Of a stretch of DNA of 64,000 bases, positions 51,453 through 60,576 are shown in pieces; the stretch's first letter is position 1; each line of letters begins with the position of its first letter. The notes under the pieces are model-generated. The model was not told the origin of the DNA and searched no databases. It worked only from the letters and a program-made list of their open reading frames with translations. This DNA is from Mobiluncus sp034180645. Its GTDB lineage: Bacteria; Actinomycetota; Actinomycetes; Actinomycetales; Actinomycetaceae. A program made the translations under genes and the position numbers. Location of the stretch: the NCBI RefSeq assembly GCF_034180645.1, contig NZ_JAXFNY010000016.1:62001-126000 (forward strand). Direction: 5' to 3'.

Positions 51453-53054
51453 TTACTTAACCGTTACGCCGATAAGCTGCAGGCCAGTTACCCCAATGGG
51501 TGTCAGGTTGCTGACCTTGTCCTCCTTGTAACCGGTGTACAGAGTGTGGAACACCAGTGGGTACATTGCCGCCTGTTCAGCGATGGCGTCCTGCACCTTG
51601 CCCCACTCGGTCTTGGCATCATCGCCAGTGGCTTTACCGGCAGCATCCATCGCGTCAACCAGGGCCTTAGCGGCAGCCGGGTCGGACTCGCTCAAGCGGT
51701 AACGTTCGTCCATCCACAACGGGCTGTAGAACCATCCCGCAGTCAGAATGCCGGGGTCGGCACCGAACACCGAGGCATCGCCAGGAGCGATAACGATGTC
51801 AAAGTCTCCTTGAGCAACGTTGTTATTCCACACGTCGCCGGAAGCCTTGCTGTCTAGGTGTACCTTCAAGCCCACTGCCTCCAGGTTCTGTTTAATCTGG
51901 GGACCCATAGCGGCAATCCAGGTATCGGTGGTGGTCAGCACGTTAACAGTCGCGCCTTCCGCGCCGCCTTCCTTAAGCAGGGACTTGGCTTTATCCGCGT
52001 CGAAAGTAAATTGCGTCGCGGCTTTCTTGTGCATCGGGTTGTATTCCGGCAAGAAAGAATCCGGTTCCGTACCGGCTCCGACCAAAGCGGTATCAATCAG
52101 GGTCTTCTTGTCGATAGCGGTCAGCACGCCCTGACGAGTCTTGTTGGAGTTGAACGGCGCCTTTGTGGTGTTGAACACAATCATGCCGATACCGTAGCCA
52201 GTAGCGCCTTCGACCTTCCATCCAGCAGCTTCCAAATCAGAAATGCCAGAGGGATCGACAGCTTCGACGACATCTGTGGTGCCATCCAAAGCCGCGGTTT
52301 GCCGAGCGTTAGAGTCACGGTTGCAGTCGTAGTGAATCTTTTCCACCGTGGCCGGGTTCGGTCCGTTGTAGTTCTCGTTGACCGACATGTCCACCGTGGT
52401 ATCGGTGATGGAATCGTATTTGTAGGGGCCTGAACCAATCGGTTTGGAAGTCATGTCATCAAAGGTGGAGTCCTTGGGAACGACTTTGATGTCAGCCAAA
52501 CGTGTCTTGAGGAATTCCATCGGCTGATTGAGCTTAATCGTCACCGTGGTGTCATCTTTGGCTTCGATGGAATCAATGAAAGTGATGAAAGCCGCGTAAG
52601 GGCTGGTCACATCGGTTCCACTAGAGTCCTTTTCGCCGTCCACGATGCGCTTGTAGGAAGATACGACATCCTCAGAGGTAACGGGAGTTCCATCACTGAA
52701 CTTGGCTCCGTCGCGCAACGCGACTTCGTAAGTCGTATCGTCAATCTTGGTCGGCTCATCGTCTTTTGCCAAAGCCTTATGAGCTGTGAAATCAGAGTAA
52801 TCAAACTCGTAAAGACCCTCTACTACCTGCAGGTTCGCCCCGACAGCCAAAGCTGAGGAGGTGTTTAGAGGGTGCCAGTTAGTCGTGTCATAAGCCGCGA
52901 ACACGTTGAGGGTGCCGGTGGGGCCAGCTTCCGGTTTGTCTCCAGCGTTGTCCTTCGGCGCGTCGCCTCCGCCACAAGCGCTCAGAGTCAGGGCGCAAGC
53001 GGCTGCAAATGCCGCCAGGCCAGACAGATGACGTTTCTTAAAGGGGGATGTCAT
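51453..53054 (-). CDS. Family 5 solute-binding lipoprotein (probable sialate or oligosaccharide/peptide binder)
   Basis: An SBP_bac_5 protein with a lipoprotein signal: basic N-terminus, hydrophobic helix and lipobox LSACGGG at about residue 27. EVALRDGAKFSDGTPVTSEDV, TVTIKLNQP and the GSGPYKYD segments are typical of the DppA/OppA family. The position ahead of nan genes suggests sialate, as for SatA-type binders. The start ATG giving MTSPFKK keeps the signal compact; another in-frame ATG lies six codons upstream. Confidence 0.92.
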   Translation of the reverse strand: MTSPFKKRHLSGLAAFAAACALTLSACGGGDAPKDNAGDKPEAGPTGTLNVFAAYDTTNWHPLNTSSALAVGANLQVVEGLYEFDYSDFTAHKALAKDDEPTKIDDTTYEVALRDGAKFSDGTPVTSEDVVSSYKRIVDGEKDSSGTDVTSPYAAFITFIDSIEAKDDTTVTIKLNQPMEFLKTRLADIKVVPKDSTFDDMTSKPIGSGPYKYDSITDTTVDMSVNENYNGPNPATVEKIHYDCNRDSNARQTAALDGTTDVVEAVDPSGISDLEAAGWKVEGATGYGIGMIVFNTTKAPFNSNKTRQGVLTAIDKKTLIDTALVGAGTEPDSFLPEYNPMHKKAATQFTFDADKAKSLLKEGGAEGATVNVLTTTDTWIAAMGPQIKQNLEAVGLKVHLDSKASGDVWNNNVAQGDFDIVIAPGDASVFGADPGILTAGWFYSPLWMDERYRLSESDPAAAKALVDAMDAAGKATGDDAKTEWGKVQDAIAEQAAMYPLVFHTLYTGYKEDKVSNLTPIGVTGLQLIGVTVK

Positions 53055-53127
53055 TTTCGTTGCTCTCCTCATTGAGTAGTAGTTAATCCTTACGAACTGG
53101 ATTACCTACAAGAGTAACAGGATACAA

Positions 53128-53140
53128 CTTGTCTGACAAG
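53128..53140. promoter_or_regulatory. Candidate GntR operator upstream of the transporter operon
   Basis: CTTGTCTGACAAG is palindromic apart from its centre and fits the FadR/GntR pattern TNGTNNNACNA. It lies 74 bp before the SBP start in the gap shared with the divergent GntR gene. Confidence 0.6.
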
Positions 53141-53252
53141 CATTTTGAATGATTTTCTGAAAATTCACTGAATTCTATTGAAATCACAATGTTTTTTTGC
53201 ACCAGAACAGTCGTTCACAATTTTCTAAATAGCGATGTTATACTGATATGCC

Positions 53253-53280
53253 CTATAGCCTGTCTGATAACCTGCTATAG
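53253..53280 (+). promoter_or_regulatory. Second GntR-like operator nested in an inverted repeat
   Basis: A half-conserved copy CTGTCTGATAA sits within a 7-bp inverted repeat (CTATAGC...GCTATAG), just before the regulator ATG. A TATACT -10 candidate lies at 53239-53244, so the site would overlap the early transcript. Supports autoregulation. Confidence 0.45.
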
Positions 53281-53287
53281 TTCCATC

Positions 53288-54016
53288 ATGCTCTCAGAAA
53301 CAGGTTCACCAGCAAAGAAGCTCCGAAAAACTCGAAGCACTGCCGTTGAGGACAGCTCAGAAAAAATTAAGAACTACATCGCCCAAAACAATCTCTCACC
53401 TGGGGATTGTCTGCCCTCCGAATCTGATCTATGCACAATCCTCGACGTCTCGCGTTCCTCGGTCAGAGAGGCTTTACGGCGTTTAGAAGCATTACAAATT
53501 GTGGAAGTTCGCCGCGGAATCGGCGCTTTCGTCGGTTCGCTGTCCATGTCGCCGCTGGTGGAAACCTTGGCATTCCGCACCGTTATGATGAGCCGAAATA
53601 ACCTGGAAGGATTGCGCGAAATAGTGAAGGTTCGCCGTTACCTTGATTTAGGCATGGCTCAAAAGGTTTGTGACACCCTCAAAGGCATCCCTCAACCGGG
53701 TCTGGAAACTCTGGTGGAGTTGATGGAACGGCGAGCCAAAGCAGGCAAACTGTTTTCAGATGAAGATTACGCATTTCACGACGGAATCTTAGCGCTGCTC
53801 GACAATGAGGTGATGCGCCAACTAGTGGGGTCATTTTGGAAAGTCAATGTTGCCTCACTTCCCCAATTGGGTACTCCTTCTACGGAAAGCCTCATCACCA
53901 CCGCGACATCTCACCGGGCTATGCTCAATGCTGCCATCAACGGTGACGTTCACGCCTACCGTCAAGCCGTCATGCAACACTATGCACCAGTTGAACAGAC
54001 TCTGCACCTGACCTAA
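53288..54016 (+). CDS. GntR-family (FCD-type) transcriptional regulator, probable sialate regulator
   Basis: N-terminal winged HTH (LSPGDCLPSESDLCTILDVSRSSVREALRRLEALQIVEVRRGIGAFV), then an all-helical FCD-like effector domain with MVELMERRAKAG-type and FHDGILALLDN segments. It is 242 residues. It is divergent from the sialate operon with GntR-type sites between, so it likely acts like NanR. I chose the ATG before LSETGSPAKK; the upstream frame is a hydrophobic non-conserved stretch. The metal-binding residues of the FCD domain cannot be placed surely. Confidence 0.9.
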   Translation: MLSETGSPAKKLRKTRSTAVEDSSEKIKNYIAQNNLSPGDCLPSESDLCTILDVSRSSVREALRRLEALQIVEVRRGIGAFVGSLSMSPLVETLAFRTVMMSRNNLEGLREIVKVRRYLDLGMAQKVCDTLKGIPQPGLETLVELMERRAKAGKLFSDEDYAFHDGILALLDNEVMRQLVGSFWKVNVASLPQLGTPSTESLITTATSHRAMLNAAINGDVHAYRQAVMQHYAPVEQTLHLT

Positions 54017-54109
54017 ACTCCCAATGCATTTCGCGAGAATCCGGCACATCACCACTGTCTCAGCCGACTTTTACCGAACTGAGCGGCGCAGGGAGGGCAT
54101 AATTGAGCC

Positions 54110-54379
54110 ATGAAAGCAATCATGACTGTAACCGGAATCGACCACACCGGGATTATTGCGGCGGTAGCCAATGCCTGCGCCGCCCAGAACGCCAATATCA
54201 CCAACGTTTCCCAGACCCTGATGGGTTCGTACTTCACGATGATTATGCAACTGGAGCTGGACGACGCCCCAACCTCCCTGACGAACTTGCAGGAGGCCAT
54301 GACTGAGGTGGAACGATCCCAGAACCTGGAAATCCGGGTGCAATCTGAAGCCATTTTCAACGTCATGCACACCCTGTAA
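54110..54379 (+). CDS. ACT-domain protein, UPF0237 family
   Basis: A single ~89-residue ACT domain: IMTVTGIDHTGIIAAVANACA then ANITNVSQTLMGSYFTMIM, the ligand-binding loop region of small-molecule regulators. In many bacteria it is paired with a UPF0210 protein, exactly as here 84 bp downstream. The pair's role is unknown; regulation by an amino acid is a family-based guess. Confidence 0.92.
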   Translation: MKAIMTVTGIDHTGIIAAVANACAAQNANITNVSQTLMGSYFTMIMQLELDDAPTSLTNLQEAMTEVERSQNLEIRVQSEAIFNVMHTL

Positions 54380-54463
54380 TCGCCCACTATCCCCATCACG
54401 AACCCCGTATCCGCCCCGGAAGATGACCGGGAACCCTTCTGAATCCCCTATTGGAGCAAAACA

Positions 54464-55828
54464 ATGAGCTTAGACACCGAGCGACAAATCATGGAAACCA
54501 TCCAGATGATTTCCGAGGACAAACTGGACGTGCGCACCGTCACGATGGGCCTGTCGCTGCTGGATTGTGCCGATTCTGACGTGCAGCGCGCCTGCGCTCG
54601 TATCGAGGATCGTATCGTCAAGGCCGCCTCGCGCCTGGTGGCGACCGCTGGTGAGGTGTCGCGTGAGTTCGGGGTGCCGATTATCAACAAGCGGATTTCG
54701 GTCACACCAATTACCCTGGTGGCGGCCGCTTGCCGCACTTCGGATCCCTTGCCTTTTGCCCAAGCTCTGGATCGTGCCGGCAAGGCCGTCGGGGTCGACT
54801 TCGTGGGCGGGTATTCCGCGTTGGTTGAGGCGGGGGCCACACACAGCGACCTGGCCTTGATTGATTCCATTCCCGAGGCTCTGGCCAGCACGGATATCGT
54901 GTGTTCGTCGGTCAATATCGGTTCTACCCGCACCGGGATTAATATGTCGGCCGCGCGACGCATGGGTCAGGTGGTCGTGGATACGGCACAAGCGACCGCC
55001 GCGGCTGACGGGATTGGGGCGGCAAAGCTGGTCGTGTTCGCCAATGCGGTGGGCGACAATCCGTTCATGGCCGGGGCGTTTCACGGGGTCAGCCAGCCCG
55101 ATACGGTCATTTCAGTAGGGATTTCTGGGCCGGGAGTGGTGCAGCGCGCCTTGCAAACGGTCCGGGGACGCCCTTTTGAGGAATGCGCCGAAGCCATCAA
55201 GAATTCAGCATTTAAGATAACCCGAATGGGTCAGCTGGTAGGACAGACCGTGGCGCAACGTCTGTCCGTACCTTTTGGAATCGTGGATTTGTCGCTGGCT
55301 CCCACGGCTGAAGTCGGCGATTCCGTGGCGGCGATTCTGGAAGAAATGGGCGTCTCTGCAGTCGGTGCGCCGGGCACTACCGCCGCACTATTCCTGCTCA
55401 ATGACGCGGTGAAAAAGGGCGGACTGATGGCGTGCTCGATGGTGGGCGGCTTGTCGGGGTCTTTCATCCCTGTCTCGGAGGACATCAATATGATTCACGG
55501 CGTGCAGCGAGGTTCCATCACGATGGCAAAGCTCGAAGCCATGACGGCGATTTGTTCGGTGGGCCTGGACATGATTGCGATTCCCGGCGACACCACCCCC
55601 GCCACGATTACCGGTTTAATCGCTGATGAGGCCGCTATTGGCACCGCTTCGGGCAAGACTACCGCGGTACGGGTCATACCGGTTCCGGGCAAGGGCGTGG
55701 GGGACAGCGCCAACTTTGGAGGACTGCTGGGGTGGGCGCCGGTGATGGAGGTTTCCCAATTTTCCTCCGCTGATTTCGCGGCTCGCGGCGGGAGGATTCC
55801 TGCCCCGGTGCATTCCTTTAGGAACTGA
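54464..55828 (+). CDS. UPF0210 (PFL/DUF711) family protein
   Basis: Full-length (454 residues) member of a conserved family of unknown function with a glycyl-radical-enzyme-like fold. EVSREFGVPIINKRISVTP, ADGIGAAKLVVFANAVGDNPFMAGAFHG, VSVGISGPGVVQRAL-like and GVPFGIVDLSLAPTAEVGDSVA-like segments mark it. It is cotranscribed with the ACT-domain gene. Structural similarity to pyruvate formate-lyase is known for the family, but no glycyl radical motif is visible. Confidence 0.92.
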   Translation: MSLDTERQIMETIQMISEDKLDVRTVTMGLSLLDCADSDVQRACARIEDRIVKAASRLVATAGEVSREFGVPIINKRISVTPITLVAAACRTSDPLPFAQALDRAGKAVGVDFVGGYSALVEAGATHSDLALIDSIPEALASTDIVCSSVNIGSTRTGINMSAARRMGQVVVDTAQATAAADGIGAAKLVVFANAVGDNPFMAGAFHGVSQPDTVISVGISGPGVVQRALQTVRGRPFEECAEAIKNSAFKITRMGQLVGQTVAQRLSVPFGIVDLSLAPTAEVGDSVAAILEEMGVSAVGAPGTTAALFLLNDAVKKGGLMACSMVGGLSGSFIPVSEDINMIHGVQRGSITMAKLEAMTAICSVGLDMIAIPGDTTPATITGLIADEAAIGTASGKTTAVRVIPVPGKGVGDSANFGGLLGWAPVMEVSQFSSADFAARGGRIPAPVHSFRN

Positions 55829-55888
55829 TTTCCGCCAGTTTTCAACAAATTTTGCCGCTGCGTGGGTTTATTTTCACGCACGAAATAA

Positions 55889-55904
55889 AACTGACCGGTC
55901 AGTT
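55889..55904. promoter_or_regulatory. 16-bp perfect palindrome, TetR-operator-like
   Basis: AACTGACCGGTCAGTT is a perfect palindrome of the kind bound by TetR-family repressors. It lies between two convergent gene ends (UPF0210 and purT) where no promoter is needed, and no TetR gene is in the window. It could be a leftover of a lost regulator gene. Confidence 0.45.
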
Positions 55905-55956
55905 CAGCTGCCCAGATGTCATGGAAGCCTTGAATCTGGCCAACGCACTTTCACCA

Positions 55957-56008
55957 CGACCCCACAATTCACGGCCTAGCGACCCCACAATTCACGGCCT
56001 AGCGACCC
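55957..56008. repeat. 23-bp tandem repeat, 2.3 copies
   Basis: The unit starting CGACCCCACAATTCACGG is present twice exactly and then partly a third time. It lies in the 320-bp gap between UPF0210 and purT, which otherwise has no gene. Confidence 0.9.
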
Positions 56009-56148
56009 GAAAGTCGCGTCATATCAACGATTTCACGTAGGAGCTCAAGGCGGTGATTATGAGCGGGAGAAAGCACGAGGGAGGTCTCGCAAAAGTTCCC
56101 GAAACGCGCCGCGCTCCAGCGAAACCCAGCGGAAAAGCCGCGCTCCCC

Positions 56149-57411
56149 CTAGTGAATGGTAATCTTGCCGATGACCTCGTGGGCTTTCGCGCGCGCCTGG
56201 TCGGTGTCAGCCCCGGTCGCCAGGGCAACGGCCATGCGTCTGCCCTCGTGAGCCACCGGCTTGCCAAAGATTCTCAGCTGCGCGTCCGGGCTGACTTGCA
56301 GAGCCGCGCCCAAGCCCGTGTAGCACGGCTGGTCTGACTCGACAGGAGACTTCAGGGGCACCGAAGCTCCGGCACTAGCATCGGGGAACATGGACGTGTC
56401 CACAGGCAGTCCCAAAATCGCCCTCGCGTGCAGGTCAAACTCGTTTTGCGGCTGGGTAATCATGGTGACCATGCCGGTGTCGTGGGGGCGTGGGGAGAGC
56501 TCCGAGAAATACACATCCTCACCTTTGACGAACATCTCAACCCCAAAAATGCCCAGCATCGGATTTTCGGCGTCCGCATTTGCGGACTTGCCGCTCGCCG
56601 CGGCCGCCCGCGCGGTGTCAGCCGCCAGTGCATCGAGGACTTTCTGGGCAGTGACCTGGGCTTTTTTGAGGATTTCAGGTTTCATCGCTTGGGGCTGCCA
56701 GGATTCCACATAATCCCCGGAGGACTGCCGGTGCCCGATAGGCGCGCAAAAACTGGTGCGAACCTGCATCGGGTCAGCCGGGTCCAGGTGGCGCACGCTC
56801 AACAGGGTGATTTCGTAGTCAAAAGCGATTTCGCCCTCCACGATGACCCGCCCGGTATCGGCACGAGCCCCGGAGCAGGCCTCCCGCCAAGCGGCGGGCA
56901 GGTCCTCGGCACGCTCCACGCGAGACTGGCCGTGACCCGAGGAGGACATGGTGGGCTTCACGAAACAGGGGAACCCGACCTTTTCGGCTCCTTCCTGTAG
57001 TGCCGCCAACGAGTCGGCGAAAGCAAAAGGCGAAGTCGGAACGTTTGCTGCCGTGGCGGCCAGGGTGCGGATGCCTTGGCGGTCAAAAGTCAGTTCCACC
57101 ACTCGTGAGGAAGGTACGACTCGTGTCCCCTCCCCCGCGGCCGCAACCAGCGGGCTGGAGGCAAGTTTCTCGACTTCAGGAACAATCAGGTCAGGACGCT
57201 CCGCCGCGATCACAGCCTCGAGCGCCTCGGCATCGGTCATGTCCAACACGCGATGTGAGGTGGCAACCTGCATGGCGGGCGCCCCCGCGTATGAATCGCA
57301 AGCGACGACCTGGCATCCCAGTCGCTGCAAGGAAATCGTCAGTTCTTTGCCCAGCTCGCCCGCGCCGAGCAGCAAGATTTTTACCGGAAAAGTCAGTGGG
57401 AAATCGCTCAT
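56149..57411 (-). CDS. purT: Formate-dependent phosphoribosylglycinamide formyltransferase
   Basis: PurT makes formyl-GAR from GAR, formate and ATP in purine synthesis. An ATP-grasp protein: VKILLLGAGELGKELTISLQRLG at the start, PCFVKPTMSSSGHGQS (ATP loop), VIVEGEIAFDYEITLLSVR, and FGVEMFVKGEDVYFSELSPRPHDTGMVTM. 420 residues includes an Ala/Lys-rich insertion. It is convergent with the UPF0210 gene and a single-gene unit. Using formate fits a fermentative lifestyle. Confidence 0.96.
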   Translation of the reverse strand: MSDFPLTFPVKILLLGAGELGKELTISLQRLGCQVVACDSYAGAPAMQVATSHRVLDMTDAEALEAVIAAERPDLIVPEVEKLASSPLVAAAGEGTRVVPSSRVVELTFDRQGIRTLAATAANVPTSPFAFADSLAALQEGAEKVGFPCFVKPTMSSSGHGQSRVERAEDLPAAWREACSGARADTGRVIVEGEIAFDYEITLLSVRHLDPADPMQVRTSFCAPIGHRQSSGDYVESWQPQAMKPEILKKAQVTAQKVLDALAADTARAAAASGKSANADAENPMLGIFGVEMFVKGEDVYFSELSPRPHDTGMVTMITQPQNEFDLHARAILGLPVDTSMFPDASAGASVPLKSPVESDQPCYTGLGAALQVSPDAQLRIFGKPVAHEGRRMAVALATGADTDQARAKAHEVIGKITIH

Positions 57412-57473
57412 GAAACTATCCTAGCTTTTCCCCGCCGCGACTTTTACCGACCTTCAGGCAGCATGGTGTGACG

Positions 57474-57737
57474 TTATTTCTTTTTCCCGGTAGCACCCAT
57501 ATAGATGCCGATGAGTATCATGGCGACGATAATCGACACAATCCACTGAATCCACTGCACACCACCGTTGGCGTTGGTGTAGCCAAACTGACCAACCAGC
57601 CAGCCGCCGATACCGGCGCCGAGCGCTCCGAGGATGATGGTCCACAGGATGCCGATAGGCTGCTCGCCGCGTTTAAAGAGTCTGGCTAGAGCGCCAATCA
57701 CCGCGCCGGTCACAATCATGCCAATAAGCTGTCCCAT
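57474..57737 (-). CDS. GlsB/YeaQ/YmgE-family small membrane protein
   Basis: About 87 residues with three hydrophobic segments (IGMIVTGAVIGALARLF, ILGALGAGIGGWLVG, WIVSIIVAMILIGIYM). The GxxxGxxxR glycine pattern and GWxxG are typical of this transglycosylase-associated or stress-linked family of uncertain function. The ATG has AAAGGA 7 nt upstream. The 250-bp gap upstream contains no evident gene. Confidence 0.85.
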   Translation of the reverse strand: MGQLIGMIVTGAVIGALARLFKRGEQPIGILWTIILGALGAGIGGWLVGQFGYTNANGGVQWIQWIVSIIVAMILIGIYMGATGKKK

Positions 57738-57990
57738 CAATCTATCCTTTCTTTATGGCCGTTCCAGATTCGGAATCGGCCTTTTCCAGGCTATCAAAAC
57801 CTCCCGTGAGGCGCAGAACAGGGAGTTTGCCCCGTGTGACGGCGGCGACTCCCCGTAGCACCCGCGAGCGCCCCCAGCTTTTCCCGCAAGCTAGGGAATT
57901 CCCAGTTTCACTACCCTTTCGACTACGATAAGGGGAAAACTGTGGCATGAACCCGCCTCACCGGATTCTGAGCTAGATTAAGGAAACCTC

Positions 57991-59385
57991 GTGACAACCC
58001 CTCCCTCCTCCTCCGAGCAGCCCGTACTGACCAGCAACGCCGCTACTGGTCCCAGACACGGCGCTCAGACTGCGCACCGTTTCGCTACCCATTGGGGTTT
58101 CGTGCTGGCCTCCGTAGGCTCCGCCGTGGGCATGGCCAACGTTTGGGGTTTCCCCTATAAGCTCGGCAATAATGGCGGGGGCGCTTTCCTGCTTATCTAT
58201 ATTTTCTTTGTCCTGCTGTTCACCTATGTGGGTCTGCCAGCCGAGTTTGCCAACGGGAGACGCGCTCGTACCGGAACCTTGGGTACTTACCGGTCCGCCT
58301 GGGCCACCCGTGGGGACCGGGCAGCCAAGGTCGGAAGCGCGTTGGGCTGGTTGCCGTTGGCAGGCTCGCTGTGTATCGCGATTGGGTACGCCGTCATTGT
58401 GGCCTACGTTTGCAAAGCTCTGTTCGATTCCCTGACCGGGACACTGATGAAAACTGATACCGAAAAATGGTTTGAATCTTTTTCAGGAACGGGTTTTTCG
58501 GTGGTGCCGTTCCATATCATCGTCGTGGTAGGGACGTTGATTACCCTGTTCCTCGGGGCGAAAAGCATCGAAAAGACCAATCGCATCATGATGCCGGTTT
58601 TCTTTATCATCTTTGTGATTCTGGCGATTCGCGTGGCACTGATGCCGGGTGTCGTTGAAGGCTACATCTTTATGCTAACTCCGCGCTGGGAGGCTCTCAT
58701 CAACCCTATTGTCTGGGTGTGGGCGATGGGTCAAGCGTTCTTTTCCCTCTCGATTACCGGCAGCGGCATGATTGTCTACGGCGCTTATCTGCCCGATGAC
58801 GAGGACGTGGTGAAGGTGTCGCAGCGCACAGGTTTCTTTGACACTCTCGCTGCGGTGGTAGCCGCCCTGGTCATTATCCCCGCGTGTTTCGCTTATAACA
58901 CTGACGTCGGAGCCGGGCCGGGCCTGCTGTTTGTGACCCTACCCGCCATCATGCAAGATATTCCGCTGGGTCAGCTGTTCGCGGTGATTCTGTATGTAGC
59001 CATGATTTTTGCCGGGGTCAGTTCGCTGCAAAATATGTTTGAAGCCGTGGGCGAATCGTTGCTGCACCGGTTCCCGGGCCTGAACCGCGTAGTCATGTTG
59101 GTCGGCTTGTGCGTGCTGGCGCTCGGAGCGGGCTTGGGCATGGAGGCGATTAGCTCTTGGGGGCCGTGGATGGATTTGGTCTCCATCTACATCATTCCGC
59201 TCGGGGCGAGCGTGGGCGCCATCACCTGGTTCTGGGTCATGAAAAAGGACGACTTAATGGAAGCAATCAATCGGGGAGCCGCGCGGCCTCGCGGGACTTT
59301 CTGGCTTTCGGTGGGGCGCTTCGTCTATGTGCCGCTGGCCATCATTTTGTGCGCCATCGCTCTCATCGGCAAGGTCGCGTTCTAG
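57991..59385 (+). CDS. NSS-family sodium-dependent transporter
   Basis: Neurotransmitter:sodium symporter family (LeuT/MhsT-like), predicted about 11-12 helices. The first helix reads LASVGSAVGMANVWGFPYK. Canonical members have WRFPY; the Arg that forms the extracellular gate in LeuT is Gly here, as in a known subgroup. An amino acid is the likely substrate, unidentified. The start is GTG with AAGGA upstream. It stands alone and converges with the CDF gene. Confidence 0.92.
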   Translation: MTTPPSSSEQPVLTSNAATGPRHGAQTAHRFATHWGFVLASVGSAVGMANVWGFPYKLGNNGGGAFLLIYIFFVLLFTYVGLPAEFANGRRARTGTLGTYRSAWATRGDRAAKVGSALGWLPLAGSLCIAIGYAVIVAYVCKALFDSLTGTLMKTDTEKWFESFSGTGFSVVPFHIIVVVGTLITLFLGAKSIEKTNRIMMPVFFIIFVILAIRVALMPGVVEGYIFMLTPRWEALINPIVWVWAMGQAFFSLSITGSGMIVYGAYLPDDEDVVKVSQRTGFFDTLAAVVAALVIIPACFAYNTDVGAGPGLLFVTLPAIMQDIPLGQLFAVILYVAMIFAGVSSLQNMFEAVGESLLHRFPGLNRVVMLVGLCVLALGAGLGMEAISSWGPWMDLVSIYIIPLGASVGAITWFWVMKKDDLMEAINRGAARPRGTFWLSVGRFVYVPLAIILCAIALIGKVAF

Positions 59386-59473
59386 GAATTTTAGTTCTGG
59401 AATATCTCCGTTCATGGCGAACGCAGCAGCAACCCAATCGCCACTACCGGAGCCACATTTTACCGTTTATAGC

Positions 59474-59518
59474 CGCCATAAATTTAGTATTATAAGCGCC
59501 ACAAATTTGGTATTGTAG
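59474..59518. repeat. Imperfect A/T-rich tandem repeat
   Basis: Two degenerate copies (23 and 22 bp) sharing CGCCACAAATTTGGTATT-like sequence lie in the 171-bp gap between convergent NSS and CDF genes. Each has a TATTNTA core. Possible binding sites or a promoter; nothing downstream uses it. Confidence 0.6.
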
Positions 59519-59556
59519 CGTTCATATTTTTCCTATTAAACCTGGTGGGGCGGGAT

Positions 59557-60531
59557 TTAGTGCCAGGTTTCGCGGTGCAACTGGGCGCGTGAGGCCGGTT
59601 CCAGCTGGATTGTGGTGTGAAAAATCGAGATGCCATGATGGTTTTGCAGGCAGTTCTCTATCTCGCTCAAAATCTCGAGGCTGTGCCCGTCATGGAAACA
59701 TTCGTCAGCCAGCACCACGTGAGCGCTAAGCACCGGCAGGTCCGAGGAAACCGCGGAGGCGTGCAGGTCATGCACCGCTAAAACGTGAGGCAGCTCCAAC
59801 AGATGCGCCCGGACCTGGTCCAAATCCAAATCCCGAGGGGTGGATTCCAGCAAAATTGCCCCCGCCGGACGCAAAATCATGATGGCCCGAGGCACGATGA
59901 GCGCGGCGATGACCAGCGCCGCCACGGAATCAATCTGGGTCCACCCGGTCAAGCGCATCACCACCGCGCTAATGATAACCGCTACGGACCCCAGGGAATC
60001 ATTCAGGACCTCCAGGAACGCGGCGCGCAGGTTCAGGTTGTTCTGCCGGGAACTCAACAGGATAGTCAGGCTAATGAGGTTGCCGACCAAGCCGATAATC
60101 CCCACCACCAGCAGCGCCTGGGCCTCGATGTTTTCGGGGTGTATCAGACGTTTGATGGCTTCGATGGATGCAAACACACCGATGGTAATCAGCAGCAGGG
60201 ACTGCAACGCTGCCGAGATAACCTCGGCGCGCCGCCACCCCCACGTGAGCCGATCCGTCGCCGGACGCTGCTGCAAACTGGCTGCTACCAGCGCAAAAGT
60301 CAGACCGACACAGTCGGTGAGCATATGCCCCAAGTCCACCAGCAGGGTCAAACTGCCGGTCAGAGCCGCGCCCACAATTTCTGCCAGCAACACCGTGATA
60401 GTTACCGCCAGCGCTGCCCGGAGCTGTCCACGACCGGCCTTGTGCGAGTGAGTATGAGTGTGCGAATGGCCGCCCGAACCGTGCGGCTCGTGGGGGTCGC
60501 TGGACTCCTGAGCTTCCTGATGATGCTGCAT
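59557..60531 (-). CDS. Cation diffusion facilitator metal exporter
   Basis: CDF family (CzcD/ZitB-like), six helices plus a cytoplasmic domain, exporting Zn, Mn, Fe or related metal by proton exchange. The His-rich N-terminus (HSHTHTHSH) and DLGHMLTDCVGL in helix 2 carry metal ligands. In helix 5 the usual HxxxD reads EVLND, with Glu for His. The C-terminal domain has LPHVLAVHDLHASAV. A DtxR-like box lies 46 bp upstream of the start. An 8-bp stem overlaps the stop codon region. Confidence 0.92.
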   Translation of the reverse strand: MQHHQEAQESSDPHEPHGSGGHSHTHTHSHKAGRGQLRAALAVTITVLLAEIVGAALTGSLTLLVDLGHMLTDCVGLTFALVAASLQQRPATDRLTWGWRRAEVISAALQSLLLITIGVFASIEAIKRLIHPENIEAQALLVVGIIGLVGNLISLTILLSSRQNNLNLRAAFLEVLNDSLGSVAVIISAVVMRLTGWTQIDSVAALVIAALIVPRAIMILRPAGAILLESTPRDLDLDQVRAHLLELPHVLAVHDLHASAVSSDLPVLSAHVVLADECFHDGHSLEILSEIENCLQNHHGISIFHTTIQLEPASRAQLHRETWH

Positions 60532-60576
60532 AAGCGTCCGTCCTGTGTTTTCTGCGTAGACAACGACTGTGCCGCT

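Noticed and set aside
55957..56008. CRISPR-like array
   Set aside because: Repeats are directly adjacent without spacers and only 2.3 copies; no cas genes.
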